DNA of 64,000 nucleotides, from assembly GCA_963812945.1 (NCBI GenBank), contig CAWEXD010000006.1, positions 1 through 64,000 on the forward strand, in the 5' to 3' direction. The position numbers and the translations under genes were made by a program. The notes under the pieces are model-generated. The model had not been told where the DNA came from and did not search any database. It saw nothing but the letters and a program-made list of their open reading frames with translations. Origin of the DNA: DASRDR01 sp963812945 [NCBI: uncultured Candidatus Rokubacteria bacterium]. GTDB taxonomy: Bacteria; Methylomirabilota; Methylomirabilia; Rokubacteriales. Positions 47,669 to 59,570 of this stretch are shown piece after piece (within the stretch, counting starts at the first letter, position 1; every line of letters begins with the position of its first letter).

Positions 47669-49933
47669 TGACGGATGACCGCAGACCGAGCGACGGGCCG
47701 GGCCTCGGCGGAGGACGCGCCGTGGGTCGATCGTTGAGGCGCGCAGTCGGCGTCCTCGTCCTGCTGCCCGTGCTCGCCGGATGCAGCGGTAGCAGCAGCG
47801 CCCGCGCCCGTGTTCGGGGGGAAGTCGGTCCAGGACGACCAGGAGTGGCCCCAGGAGCTGATGGGCGGGGACGGCTCGACGGTCCTGCTCTACCAGCCGC
47901 AGGTCGAGAGCTGGAAGGACTACAAGCTCCTCCGGGCGCGCATGGCGGTCGCGTTCCGGCGGATGGGGACGACAGCCCCACGTCTCGGCGGGGTGCTGCT
48001 CGAGGGCGACACCTCGACCAGTCAGCGAGGCCGGGCAGGTCCGCATCTCGAACATCCGGATCGTCGAGGGGCGCTTCCCGGCGCTCAGCGCGCCGGACTC
48101 CGAGCGCCTCCTCGACGCGCTGCGGGCGCGCATGAGCAAGGAGGACGTGATCGTCGAACGCGAGCGGATCACGGCCTATCTCGAGCGGGCGGAGACCGCC
48201 TTCACCCCGGCCGCCGCTGAAGTCGGACCCGCCGAAGATCTTCGTGAGCACCAGCCCGCGGTCCTGGTGATCATCGACGGGCCGCCGGTGATGGCGCCGA
48301 TCCCCGGGCACCGAGCTCTCGTACGTGGTCAACACGAACTGGGATCTGCTCCGCGACGGGACGACGTACTACCTGCGCCACGAGCAGGGCTGGCTCACCG
48401 CTCCCGCGCCGACGGGGCCGTGGACCCCGGCGGACGCTCCCACCGAGCTTCGAGCGGATCCCGGCGGGCGATCCGAACTGGGCCGACGTGCGGAAGGCGG
48501 TGCCGGGCCTGGCCGCTGACGCCGGCGGCGGCGCCGACGGTCTTCGTGAGCGAGACGCCGGCGGAGCTGATCCTGCTCGAGGGGGAGCCGAAGCTGGAGC
48601 CGATCAAGGGCACCAAGCTCTCCTGGGTCACCAACACCGAGAGCGACCTGTTCCGCTCGTCGACCGACCAGCGCTACTACTATCTCGTGGCCGGGCGCTG
48701 GTTCCGGGCGGAGAAGCTCGACGGCCCCTGGCGCTTCGCGACGACCGAGCTGCCCGGACGACTTCGAGAAGATCCCGCCCGACCATCCCGCCGGCGACGT
48801 CCTCGCCCTCGTGCCGGGCACGCCGCAGGCGCAGGAGGCGGTGATCCAGGGGCACATCCCCCAGACCGCGCGCGTCGAGCGCGAGAAGGTCGAGGCGCCG
48901 ACGGTGACCTACAAGGGGGCGCCCGAGTGGAAGCCGATCGACGGCACCTCGCTGGCCTACGCAGGGAACAGCCCGTACGACGTCCTGAAGGTCGGCGATC
49001 TCTACTACCTGTGCTTCCAGGCGGTGTGGTTCGTCGCCAAGCAGCCCGGAGGGGCCGTGGGAGCTGGCCGACAAGGTGCCCAGCGAGGTCTACGAGATCC
49101 CGCCGAGCGCGCCCCGTCTATCCCACGACCTACGTCTACGTGTACGACACGAATCCCGACTACGTGACCTATGGCTATCTGCCGGGCTACTACGGGGACT
49201 ACTACGCCTGGGGCGTGATGGCGTTCGGGACAGGGTGGTACTACGGGTCCTACGTCTACGACGACGTCTACTGGCCGTACGCGTACACGTACGGCGCGGG
49301 CACCTGGTACAACGAGCACACGGGCACCTACGGCCGGAGCGTCGTCGGCTACGGCCCCTACGGCGGGGCCGGGCGGGCGGCCGCCTACAATCCGACGACC
49401 GGGACCTACGCGCGCGGCGCCGCGGCGTACGGCGAGTACCGGGCGCGCGCCTGGGCGGAGGCCTACAACCCCCGGACGGGGACCACCGCGCGCACCGCGC
49501 AGGGCAGCAACGTCTACGGCAACTGGGGGACCACGTCGGTGGTGCGCGGCGACGACTGGGTCCACACGGCGCGGGCCAGCGGCGAGCGCGGGCAACGCCG
49601 CGGCCGTCCGCACGTCGAGCGGCGGCAGCGCCGTCGTGGCGCGCGGCGACAACAACGTGTACGTCGGCAAGGACGGCCAGGTCTACCGGCGGACCGACGC
49701 CGGCGGCTGGCAGCAGTACGACGGCGGCCAGTGGAGCGGCGCCGCCGCCTCGCGCGTCGATTCGAGCACCGTGCAGAGCCTGAACCGCGACGCCGAGCCC
49801 CGGACCACCGGCGCCAGCCGGGCGAGCCAGTCCCAGGCGTGGCGGAGCAGCGGCGGCAGCGGGGCGTCGCGGGCGGGGCGGGGGAGGCGGCATGCGTGGA
49901 GGCGGCGGGGGACGGGGAGGCGGTCGGCGATGA
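47668..49933 (+). CDS. Large Tyr/Gly-rich lipoprotein, broken by indels
   Basis: About 750 residues when rejoined. Lipobox LPVLAGC near residue 37. Then repeated paired modules: VLVIIDGPPVMAPIPGT-SYVVNTNWDLLRDGTTYYL-GWLTAPAPTGPW and ELILLEGEPKLEPIKGTKLSWVTNTESDLFRSSTDQRYYYLVAGRWFRAEKLDGPW, and a third at YKGAPEWKPIDGTSLAYAGNSPYDVLKVGDLYYLCF. It continues with a Tyr/Gly-rich region (YGDYYAWGVMAFGTGWYYG) and AYNPxTGTYARG repeats, ending in a Gly/Arg tail. Some databases call such proteins carbohydrate-binding V/XII; function unknown. About a dozen frame changes. Confidence 0.6.
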
Positions 49934-50274
49934 CGAACCTGATCGCGGTGGTGCGGACCCGGCGCGCCGTCTGGCCGGTGCGCTCGCCGCGTGGCTCGCG
50001 ACGGGCTGCATCCTCTGGGGGGAACTACTACGCCGGGCGCAGCAGCGGCGACCTCGAGGCGTGCGTGCCGTTCAACTTCGACGTCTCGATCGAGGAGGGC
50101 GGGCGCATCCTCGGTGTGGCCGCCACCAAGCACCAGTGGGGAACGGCGAGCTGGGACGTCTCGGGCGTGGTGACGGGGATGGACATCGTTCTCGAGACGC
50201 GGACCGAGGATCCGCGGGTTCCCGAGCCGCCTGCTCCGGTGGCGGGGGCGGGGCAGCCGTCTCGCTGGAGGTGA
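49930..50274 (+). CDS. Small lipoprotein, frame break
   Basis: Starts as ATGA overlap with the previous stop. After correcting two single-base changes it reads a lipobox (AAWLATGC), then NYYAGRSSGDLEACVPFNFDVSIEEGGRILGVAATKHQWGTASWDVSGVVTGMDIVLETRTED. The C-terminal end is uncertain because of further possible shifts. Function unknown. Confidence 0.45.
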   Translation: MTNLIAVVRTRRAVWPVRSPRGSRRAASSGGNYYAGRSSGDLEACVPFNFDVSIEEGGRILGVAATKHQWGTASWDVSGVVTGMDIVLETRTEDPRVPEPPAPVAGAGQPSRWR

Positions 50275-50427
50275 CGGAGGAGGGGGGCGCGGATGCGCCG
50301 CGCCGCGGAGCGCCTCCCTGCACCGGAAGTAGCTTCCGCGCTACTGCACGTCTCCGTCACCTTGCGGCCCCGGCGGGCAGGGGTGGTGTGGGAACGGACC
50401 ATTCCGGCGTGGCCTCCTGGCCGTGGT

Positions 50428-50448
50428 AGTGTACGACCGTACGACACT
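50428..50448. promoter_or_regulatory. Dyad-like element AGTGTACGACCGTACGACACT
   Basis: Contains the near-palindrome GTACGACCGTAC (10 of 12) and short direct repeats GTACGAC, 23 nt before the barrel-protein start. Could be a TetR-type operator; no regulator gene is nearby. Confidence 0.3.
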
Positions 50449-50470
50449 CACCACGAGCCGGAGGAAACTC

Positions 50471-51461
50471 ATGCGGGTGAGAGACCGTCGGTCCCGGGGG
50501 TGCCGCGTCGAGCGGCTGGCGGTGGGCCTCGGCGTGCTGGCATCCTTGACGACCGCGCATGCCCAGGTCGTGCCTCCGGGAGCCCTCGAGCAGCTGGACA
50601 CCCTGATCGGCGACCGCGTCGAGACGATGGCCATCCTGAAACAGATAGCGGGGGCTCCGCGGGACCTACGTCTTCGACGCCAACGACACGGCGCTCGACA
50701 TCTTCAGGCTCATCGGGCGGGGCGACATCGGTGATCCGAAGCTGATCGGCGATTCCGGCGTCGGCTGGAACCTCCTCTTCGAGGGCGGGATCGGAAACGC
50801 GACCTACACGAACCGGTTCAAGACGAACCAGCTGGCCGGGAACGAGAGCGAGGTCTCGACCCTCGCGGTCTTCCTGGGCGGCGGCGTCCGGTTCACCTTC
50901 CTCGAGCACTTCAGTCTCGCCCCGACGGTCGGGGCCATCTACGCGCACAGCGAGAACGAGTTCACCGCCAGGACGGACTTCGGCCGGGCGGTGCTGGCGC
51001 GGGCCGACGGGACTTTCGTGAACTGGGACGCGGACATCTTCACCATCGTCCCCGGCCTCGAGGGGCGCTACCGCCAACGCTTCGGGCCGGTGACGGTCGA
51101 GCTGACCTCCGCCTTCAAGTACTTCCGTAGCTGGCCGATCCGCCGCTCGACCGAGGCGCTCAGCTTCGAGAGCGAATCCAAGTGGTGGCGGAACGAGCTG
51201 GACGTGGATCTGCGCCTGCCCCTCTATGCGTTCGGACGGCAGTTCCGGACGCGCCGATCTCCGCCAGGTCCGAGCTGTTCGACGGCCTCCAGAACGCGTT
51301 CGGGAACGATCATATGTACGACGTCGGGGGTCGGTTCGTGATGGACCTCCTCGGCGTCCTCTGGAAGGTCGAGTGGCTCGGCCTCGGGGCGGGATACTTC
51401 TGGGTCATCCCTCAGCTTCTCCGGATGGTCGGTGGGTGCCGACATCCGGATGAAGTTCTAG
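50471..51461 (+). CDS. Outer-membrane beta-barrel protein, broken by indels
   Basis: About 325 residues when rejoined. A signal peptide (VGLGVLASLTTAHAQ) precedes LEQLDTLIGDRVETMAIL; then barrel-type sequence YVFDANDTALDIFRLIGRGD, GWNLLFEGGIGNATYTN, VFLGGGVRFTFLEHFSLAPTVGAIYAHSENEF, LFDGLQNAFGNDHMYDVGGRFVMDLLG, ending GWSVGADIRMKF with the terminal Phe usual for barrels. Frame changes near 50650, 51250 and 51420. RBS GGAGG. No family recognised. Confidence 0.65.
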
Positions 51462-51549
51462 CGGCCGCCGCTGGCCGGTCGGGCGCCGTGGGCGTGCTAG
51501 GATAGCCAGCGTTCCCAGCCTGTTCACTCCGACCCTCGGGGGGTGGACC

Positions 51550-52345
51550 ATGCGGACCCGAACGGCCCTCTTCCTCGCCGGCGCGCTCGTGCTGATCGGC
51601 GGCCTGGTCAGCCAGGGATCCTCTCTGGCGCAGGAGCGCCGCATCGCCCAGGCTGCTGGGCCCGCGTCCCCGGAGCTCGTGGCCCGCGGCCGCGCGCTCT
51701 TCAGCGACGTTGGCCTGTCGGCGGAGGGCAAGTGGTCGTGTGCGTCTTGTCACCCCAACCACGCTCACACCAACAACAAGACCTACGTCGGGCGTGAACG
51801 TCGTGCCGGACGGCGACCCTATGGGTCGCAGCACGCCGACGCTCTGGGGCGCGGGCACTCGCCATGCGTTCTCGTGGGCGGGTACTGCGCCCGAGCATGC
51901 AAGCGAACATCCGCGGCATCATCGTCAACCGCATGAAGGGGCCGGAGCCGTCGCCCGAGACGCTGGCGGCCCTGGTCGCCTACGTGAGTTCGATCGGCGT
52001 ACCCGCCCAACCCCTACCTGGACGCGGACGGAACGCCGTCGGCCGGGCGCCGGTGGCGGCGAAGCGCGGCTACGAGCCGTCTTCGTCCGGGCGGGCTGCC
52101 AAGACGTGCCACCTTCCGCCAACCTACGACAAGAAGGACGTGGAGGACGTCCTCTCCGGAGGCAAGTTCAAGGTTCCTTCGCTGCGTGTCGTTCCCTCAC
52201 CGCCCCCTACTTCCATGACGGCCGCTTCCCGAACCTCGAGGTGACCGTCGGTTCATGTGGGAGTACGTGCAGAAGGCCGGGACGACGGAGAAGCTGACGG
52301 ACGCCGACATCCAGCGACCTCGTCGAGTTCCTGAAGATCCTCTGA
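51550..52345 (+). CDS. Di-haem c-type cytochrome (peroxidase/MauG-like), broken by indels
   Basis: About 260 residues when rejoined. Signal peptide (LFLAGALVLIGGLVSQGSSLAQ), RGRALFSDVGLSAEGKWSCASCHPN with the first CxxCH, MGRSTPTLWGAGTRHAFSW, then KTCHLPPTYDKKDV where one frame gives the second CxxCH as C-K-T-C-H, and GKFKVPSLRGV, APYFHDGRFPNLEVTV, DLVEFLKIL at the end. These are the hallmarks of bacterial cytochrome c peroxidase/MauG-type proteins. The usual size is 320-350, so some part may be short. Frame changes near 51790, 51890, 52010, 52090, 52190, 52240, 52315. Confidence 0.65.
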
Positions 52346-52509
52346 TCCGAGCTGGCTCGAAGGGGGTTTCCCGCCGACCACACCGTCACCATTCCGTCGC
52401 TGGCGAAGCAGAGCGGGATACCCTATCCTCATGCCTACAGTGGTTAATCTCGACCAGGGCGCGCGCCGGGACGCCACCCGAGCCTGGCTCCGACCGAGCC
52501 TGGCTGACC

Positions 52510-53718
52510 GTGAGGACCGCGGTGTCACTCCTCGTGGCCGCCGGCATGGTTTCGGCCGGCTGCCAGCAGGAGACCCCCGCGACGGCCGCCTCCCAGAAGC
52601 CGGCGGCTGCGGCTCCGGCCGGCGGCCCCTCGGCCGTCCGGGTCGTGCCGGCCACCGAGTCCGCCGTCGCGCGCACGGTCACCGCGACCGGGACGCTGGC
52701 CGCCGACGAGCAGATCGTGCTCGGCACCAAGGTCGTCGGACGGCTCGCCGAGATCACCGTCGATCTCGGCAGCCTGGTCAAGCAGGGCCAGCCCATCGCC
52801 CGCATCGACACGAAGGACGACCAGTACCGTCTGGACCAGTCGGTCGCCGCCCTGAAGCAGGCGCGCGTCCGGCTCGGGCTCCCGCCCGATGGCGACGACG
52901 ACCGGGTCGACGCGACCCAGACGGCCGTCGTTCGGCAGGCCAGGGCGCTGCTCGACCAGGCTCAGCTGAACCGCGACCGGCTGGCGCGGCTCTGGGACCA
53001 GCAGCTGGTCGCGCGGGTCGAGCTGGACAACGCGGTCGCGGCACACCAGGTGGCCGAGGGCCGCTACCAGGACGCGCTGGAGGAGGTCCAGAACCGTCAG
53101 GGCATGCTGCTTCAGCGGCGCTCGGAGGTCGAGCTCGTCCGCCAGCAGCTCACCGACACCGTGATCGCGTCGCCGATCGAGGGCGCGGTCGTCGAGCGCC
53201 AGGCCTCGGTCGGGGAGTACCTCGCCGCCGGGGCGCCGGTGGTCACTCTGGTGCGCCTCCAGCCGCTGCGGCTCCGGCTGTCGGTGCCGGAGCGCGAGGC
53301 GATCAGCGTGCGCGGCGGGCAGCCGGTGCGCGTGACGGTGGACGGCGACGCGGGGGTGCACACTGGGACGGTGGCGCGCCTGTCGCCCGCGATCGCCGAG
53401 CAGAACCGGACGCTCCTCATCGAGGCGGAGATCCCCAACCCCGGGAACCGGCTCAGACCGGGCTCGTTCGCCAAGGCCGAGGTGGTGGTCGAGCAGGGCG
53501 ACCGGGTGGTCACGGTGCCGGCGTCGGCCCTGGTCACGTTCGCGGGCGTCGAGAAGGTGCTGACCGTCCGGAGCGGCAAGAGCGAGGAGCTCCGGGTCAC
53601 CACGGGGCGGCGCCTCGGCGAGCAGATCGAGGTGGTCTCGGGAGTGAAGGCCGGGGAGCCCATCGTCGTCCAACCCGGTAACCTCACCGGGGGCCAGCCC
53701 GTGACGATCGAGAAGTAG
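52510..53718 (+). CDS. RND efflux periplasmic adaptor (MFP) lipoprotein
   Basis: 402 residues from GTG 52510, frame intact. Lipobox AAGMVSAGC, then GTLAADEQIVLGTKVVGRLAEITVDLGSLVKQGQPIARIDT (barrel-sandwich half), a long coiled-coil hairpin (QARALLDQAQLNRDRLARLWDQQL to RRSEVELVRQQLTDT), VIASPIEGAVVERQASVGEYLAAG and a C-terminal beta domain. Adaptor of an RND pump; the pump gene follows 11 nt later. The start is tentative since no strong RBS is visible. It lies inside the indel-rich zone but shows no frame change. Confidence 0.85.
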   Translation: MRTAVSLLVAAGMVSAGCQQETPATAASQKPAAAAPAGGPSAVRVVPATESAVARTVTATGTLAADEQIVLGTKVVGRLAEITVDLGSLVKQGQPIARIDTKDDQYRLDQSVAALKQARVRLGLPPDGDDDRVDATQTAVVRQARALLDQAQLNRDRLARLWDQQLVARVELDNAVAAHQVAEGRYQDALEEVQNRQGMLLQRRSEVELVRQQLTDTVIASPIEGAVVERQASVGEYLAAGAPVVTLVRLQPLRLRLSVPEREAISVRGGQPVRVTVDGDAGVHTGTVARLSPAIAEQNRTLLIEAEIPNPGNRLRPGSFAKAEVVVEQGDRVVTVPASALVTFAGVEKVLTVRSGKSEELRVTTGRRLGEQIEVVSGVKAGEPIVVQPGNLTGGQPVTIEK

Positions 53719-53728
53719 GGGAGAGAGC

Positions 53729-56700
53729 GTGCAGAAGCTCGCCGAGGTCTGCATCCGCCGGCCCGTGTTCGCGACGATGATCGTCCTCGCCCTCGTCGTC
53801 GTGGGCAGCGCGAGCTACTTCCGCCTGGGCGTCGACCGGTTCCCGTCCGTCGAGCTGCCGACGGTGAGCGTCCGCACGGAGCTCCCCGGCGCCTCGGTCG
53901 AGGAGATGGAGACGCAGGTCACGCAGAAGGTCGAGGAGGTCGTCAACACCGTCCAGGGCATCACGGAGCTCCGATCCATCACTGGCCCGGGGGCGAGCAA
54001 CGTCATCATCACGTTTGCGCTCGACCGCTCCGTGGACGTGGCCGCCCAGGACGTCCGCGAGAAGGTCCTCAACGCGGCGCGCAACCTGCCCCGCGACATC
54101 CGGCCCCCGACGGTCTCCAAGCTTGACAACGACCAGGCGCCGGTCCTCACCCTGGCCGTGTCGGGCAACCGGAGCCTGCGCGAGCTGACGGAGATCGCTG
54201 ACAAGGTCGTCAAGGTCGACCTCGAACGGGCCCGGGGGGTCGGGGAGATCCAGTCGTTGGCGGCCTCTCGCGCGCTGTGAACATCTGGGTCGATGCGGAC
54301 CGCCTGGCCGCTTACCAGATGCCGATCACCGCCGTGCGCGACGCCATCGTCCGCCAGAACGCTGACCTCCCCGGCGGGAACGTCACGGCCGGCCGCCAGG
54401 AACAGTCGCTCCGGACGATGGGCCGGGTCGTCGACCCACGGTCGTTCAATGACCTGGTGATCGCCACCATCAACGGGGCGCCCGTCCGCGTCCGCGACAT
54501 CGGGCGCGCGGAGGACGGCACCAAGGAGCAACGCTCGACCGTCCGCGTGAACGGCGTGCCCACGGTGATCCTGGAGGTCCGCCGCCAGTCGGGTGAGAAC
54601 ACAGTCGCGGTGATCGAGGCCGTGAAGGCGAACCTGGCCCGCCTCACGCCGCTCCTGCCCGTGGACGTCAAGGTGGAGATTCTCAGGGATCAGTCGCGGT
54701 ACATTTACGCCGCGCTCCACGAGATCAATCTCCACCTGGTGCTCGGCAGCATCCTGGCCTCGCTCGTCGTGTTCGCCTTCATGCGGAGTTGGCGGTCGAC
54801 GGTCATCGCTGCGGTCGCCATCCCGGCGTCGGTGATCTCCGCCTTCGGCATGATGTGGGCGCTGGGCTTCACGCTGAACAGCGTCACGATGCTGGCCCTG
54901 GTCCTGATGGTCGGCATCGTCATCGACGACGCCATCGTGGTGCTGGAGAACATCTTCCGCTTCGTCGAGGAGAAGCGGATGTCGCCGTTCGAGGCAGCGC
55001 GCGCGGCCACCGCCGACATCGGCCTCGCCGTCATGGCCACGACGTTCTCCCTCGTGGTCATCTTCGTCCCGGTGTCCTTCATGTCGCGGTCTCGGCCGGT
55101 TCCTCTACCAGTTCGGCCTCACGGCGGCGGTGTCGGTGCTGGTGAGCCTCTTGGTGTCGTTCACGCTCACGCCCATGATGAGCGCCCGGATGCTTCACGC
55201 GGAGGGCCCGCAGGGAGAGCACGAGGCGGCCCGCTCGCGGCGCGGGTTTTACCGCTTCATCGACGCCGCGTACGCGTGGCTGCTTCGCCTCGCGATCACC
55301 CCGGTCGGGCGCGTCGCCGTCCTCGTCGTGGCGCTGGCCGTCATCGCTTCGACGGTGCCCCTCTACGGGCTGGTCAAGCGAGAGTACGTGCCGAGCGACG
55401 TCGACGAGGCCGAGTTCCGCTCTTGACGAGGGGCCCGAGGGGGTGAGTCTCGCGGCGATGGACGAGGCTGTGCAGGCGATGGACCGCGAGGTCCGGGCCG
55501 TGCGCGGCGTGCGGCTTGTGCTCTTGACGGCGGGTGGCAGCTTCCTCGGCCGGGTCAACCAGGGCAACGGGTACGTGCGGATCGCCCCGCACGAGGAGAG
55601 GACGGTAACGCCGGCGCGCCTCTGGGACGGGCTCCGCCGCGGCGACCCCCTTTCGGCCTTCCGTGACAACTACACGCAGCGCGAGGTGATGCAGGAGGTC
55701 CGGCAGCGCCTGCGGAAGTTCCGCGACATGCGGATCACGGTCCGGAACATCCCCGGGTTCAACATCGGGGGCGGAAACTTCGACATCGACTACGTCCTCC
55801 GCGGACCCGACTTGCCCACGCTCGCGCGGTACGGCGAGCAGCTACGTGAGCGCGCGCTCCAGCTGGCGGCATGATCGACCTCAGCACCACGCTGCGGCTC
55901 GACCTGCCGGAGCTGCGGGTCCAGGTCGATCGGGACCGGGCCGCCGATCTCCGCGTCGACGTCGAGCAGATTGCGACCGCCCTCCGGCTCATGGTGGGCG
56001 GGGATCAGGAGGTTCCCGTTTCCACGATCCCTTCCTCGACCAGGACTACGACGTCCAGCTGCGCCTGAGTCAGGCCGACCGTCGCGACCCCCGCACGATC
56101 GAACGGCTCTACGTCGCGCGATCCTCGGCCAGCGCCGCCACCGCGCTCGGCGCCTGCACCCCAGGTCGGACTGCGCCGGGCGGCGGTCTCGTCCTGGGCC
56201 GACAGCGTCGTGAAGATCGCGCCAGCCGAGACGGCGTCCCGGATCGACCGGTCGGAGCGCCAGCGGGAGAACCGCCTGCGCGGGGTGGTCTCCCCCGGCT
56301 ACGGGCAGGCCGACCGGATCGAGGCCCTCCGCCAGGCGACCGCCGAGCTCAACCTCCCCGCCGGCTACACCACGGTTGTGTCGGGGCGGGCGCGAGAGTT
56401 CGAACGGACATTCGTGGAGTTCCTGTGGGTGTTTCTGCTCGCGGTGATCTTCATGTACATGATTCTGGCCTCGCAGTTCGAGAGCCTCGTCCATCCTCTG
56501 ACCATCCTGCTGTCGTTGCCCCTGTCTGTGCCCTTTGCCTTTTTCTCGCTGTGGCTGTTCGGCAACACCTTGAACCTATACTCGATGTTGGGAATTCTGG
56601 TGTTGTTCGGTGTCGTGAAGAACTCGACTCCTGCAAATCGATCATACCAATAACCTCCGGGCCCTGGGCATGGAGCGCATGAAACGCCATTCTGCAGGCC

Positions 56701-57112
56701 AATCGAGACCGCCTGCGGCCCGATCGGATGACGACACTGGCCCTCGTCGCGGGCATGCTGCCCTTAGCGGTCGGCGCCGGTCCTGGCGCTGGAAGAACGG
56801 CGCACCATCGCCGTCGTGGTCATCGGCGGGCAGACGCTCGCGCTCGTGCTGACGCTCCTGGTGACGCCGGTGGCCTATCTCTGGCTCGACGACCTGGCGC
56901 GGCTCCTGAGCGGCCGCCGCCGCGCTGACGAGCCCGAGCCGGCGGCGGCGCGTCACGAGCCCGCGGCCGGTGCCGTTCCCGCGCTCGCGGTCGCGGGCGA
57001 CGTGAGCGGGGCGCGGAACGGTCCGACATGGTCCGGCGAGCCGACCCCGGTCAGCGGGGTCGGCGATCGCCTGCCGGCCGCCCCGCGCGACCGCGAGAAG
57101 CGCCTCCCGTAA
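53729..57112 (+). CDS. RND (HAE1-type) multidrug efflux transporter, broken by indels
   Basis: About 1,120 codons of span; RND pumps are near 1,030-1,050. Opens [37 protein letters not shown], the standard HAE1 start; [55 protein letters not shown] (TM4, with the paired acidic residues DD of the proton relay); FMSRS then [69 protein letters not shown]; and [15 protein letters not shown]. Frame breaks near 54265, 55087, 55425, 55862, 56030, 56160, 56620, 56700, 56780. Mixed insertions and deletions. Co-transcribed with the adaptor. Confidence 0.78.
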
Positions 57113-57430
57113 CGGGACCCGTCAGATGCGGCCGGCGACCGACCCCCCTGGTTCGCCGCTGGCGCTTGTACGCTAGGGCCGTGCCCGCCCGAGCTCGGAC
57201 TCGCCGGCGTGGCAGGTCGACTCGCCTGGTTCCCGGCTGTGCATGTCGTCCAACGCTTGGAGCGAGACCACTGCTGGAGTGCCGCCGAACGCTCGACCGT
57301 CAGCGTGGCCGTGAGCGTGTCGGCATCCGGCATGCGACCCCGTCGGAACTGAAGGCTGTCAGGAGGGCTGGCCTTGACGCGCCATGCGCTGCGGGGCGTG
57401 GAGACTCGCCGTCACGCGATCACGAACCCG
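57113..57430. other. Gene-free stretch between convergent genes
   Basis: About 320 nt between the end of the RND gene and the end of the opposite-strand hydrolase. No hairpin with a T-run, no conserved coding sequence seen; both ends may extend if further indels hide the true stops. Confidence 0.5.
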
Positions 57431-59259
57431 TCAGGCCCGCGTGTCGCCGGAAGGACGGCGCCGCACCTCCTCGATGGTCCGAGGATTCCCTTGGGTGGAA
57501 TGGCTCGACGGCTGCACAACGAGCTCGGACTCGACCCCGCCGATGTGGGCGCTCCGATACTCGACGACGCCGTCGTTCCCCTCCTCGACGGCCCCTTCGT
57601 TCCCTCGACGGTGATGATCGAGTGGGCCGTGATGGAGGGGCGCCACGGGGATGGCCTGCAGGGCCCGGATGAAAGGGTGGCGCGGCGACATGTTGTCGAC
57701 CGCCGACGGGACGATGAGCGCGCCGTCTCGATCTCCTGGATTTCGGGCGATGTCGGCCGCTACTCCGGTGAGCGCGAAGGGCAGGCCTACGAGCTTCCGC
57801 ACGACGTTGGCGATGATCCGCCATCCCGCCACGAAGCTCCCGCGATGCGGCGTGGCGATGAAGATGACCCGTGAGACGCCGGGAGCGGCTCGACGAACAG
57901 CCCCGCCGGAACAGGTCGCGGGTCTCGTCGGACAGCCGTACCTCCGCGAACGGCTTGCGGCTGAGCACGTTCCAGATCCGATCTCCGCTATGGATCGCCT
58001 GCATCTTAGCCAGCAGGCCCCCCTGGCTGTGCCCGATCAGCACCATCCGGCGGAGGGCCGCGTCCGTGCCCCCGGGGTCGAGCTGCGCCACCGCCGCGGT
58101 CAGCGCCTCGCGCAGCTGAAGGGAGGACAGCGCGACGGGCTGGCCAAAATGGTAATGGAAGAACCAGAACTGGAAGCGGCGTCGGATGTCGGGGTCGGCC
58201 TGGAGGCGGTTGTACATCTCCGCCCAGCGGACCACGCTCGACTGCGTGCCGTGCACGAAGACGACGGGGACCAATCCTGGCCGGTACGGCGTGACGGATG
58301 AGCGGCGGCCGCGTGCCCGCCGAGCCGGCCTAAGAACCCGAGGAGCTCGAGCCGCAGGGTCGGCACGTCGGTGAAGGTCAGCGCGAACGCCGCCGATGGC
58401 TCCGTCTCGAGGGGGACCAGCTCGCCGGCGATCGAGATCGTTTCCGTGTCCCAGGCCAGATGGAGCTCGAGCGTCGCCGCGAGCGGACGCCCCTCGACGA
58501 GAGCCCGCCGGGTCTCGGGGATCCGCAGGAGGGCCGTCACCGGCACCTGGATCCGCGGCGCCACCAGGTCCCGGCCGGGGCGTGCGGGATCGAGGGGTCT
58601 GGTGGCGGCGGCCAGCGGGACGCCGAGTCCAGGCCGCCGGTAGCGCATCGCCAGACCATGCACCTCCAGCTCCGTCGTCGGCGTGAACCGGTGGAGCTCC
58701 CGGTTCCCGGCGCGCAGGCTTGCCGGATCGAACGCCACGTCGATCGATCCGATGGGCAAGGGGAACGTGCGCCGCGGAGCACGACCTCCGAACGGTCCTG
58801 GGAGGCGAAGGCGCCGGTGAGCGCCCAGTTGTAGAGGTCCGCCGCGATCCTGAGACGCGGGTCGAACCGCCCGGGGGCCGCCTCGGATCCCTCGGGGAAC
58901 AGGAAGGCGTACGCGTAGACGGCCGCGGCCAGGTGAAAGTTGGAGTTCGTCGTCGCCTGGCCGTGAAGGAAGGCGAGCTCGGCCAGGGCGAAGAGGAGGT
59001 CTGCGTCGCCCCCCGACGCGACCATGGCTCGGTGGAGCTCGGCGACCGCGGCTTCCGGGCGCGCTCTCGAAGGCCTCGAGCAGGCCGCGCTCGGCGAGGT
59101 GGTTGCGGGTGGGCCAGCTCGGCTCGCCCGTGGTGGTGGCGCTCCGCGCCAGTTGGCGGTGGGCGACCGCGGGGTCGACCGTACCGCGCCCACCGGGCTT
59201 GCGCAGGCCGCCGCGGCCAGCCCGAGGGCTCCGAGCAGCGAGAGTCGGCGGCGGGACAT
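57431..59259 (-). CDS. Lipoprotein alpha/beta-hydrolase, broken by indels
   Basis: About 600 residues when rejoined, minus strand. Lipobox-type start LLGALGLAAAAC; a middle region (LAELAFLHGQATTNSNFHLAAAVYAYAFLFPEG, RIAADLYNWALTGAF, VPLPLETEPSAAFALTFTDVPTLRLELLG); then a hydrolase fold: VPVVFVHGTQSSVVRW (oxyanion strand), RRMVLIGHSQGGLLAKM (Ser nucleophile in G-H-S-Q-G), and a C-terminal EEGNDGVVEYRSAHIGGVESELVV and HSTQGNP with the catalytic His in HSTQ. Frame changes near 59070, 58780, 58280, 57880, 57620. A lipase or esterase of the outer membrane is likely. Confidence 0.7.
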
Positions 59260-59570
59260 CGCGCTCGAGTGAAGAGTCCGCCCCGAGTTCGGCGGGGTCC
59301 GGAGCGGCCGGTCTGGCGTTTCCACCCTGTCCACGCTCGATCGCCAGGCCCCTATCGGTCGGCGCTCCTCGTGTCTCCCGGCCGCCGTTACGCGACATCC
59401 GCGGGAGCCCCTCGCGGATTCGAATCGAGAACCGCGGGTCGGGCCCCGCGCGAACCCAGGGAGGCTCGAGCGGCGAGAAGCAGCGGGCGAGCACCATCCA
59501 TCCCACCAGCGCTAACCCCGAGTCCCGCCACGCGGCTCAGCCCGCGCGGCATGCCCCGGGTCTCCCGCAC
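59260..59570. other. Gene-free stretch
   Basis: About 310 nt between the hydrolase start (minus) and the end of the membrane-protein gene (minus). No conserved coding sequence, repeat or clear hairpin seen. It must contain the hydrolase promoter if that gene is not part of the upstream transcript. Confidence 0.4.
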
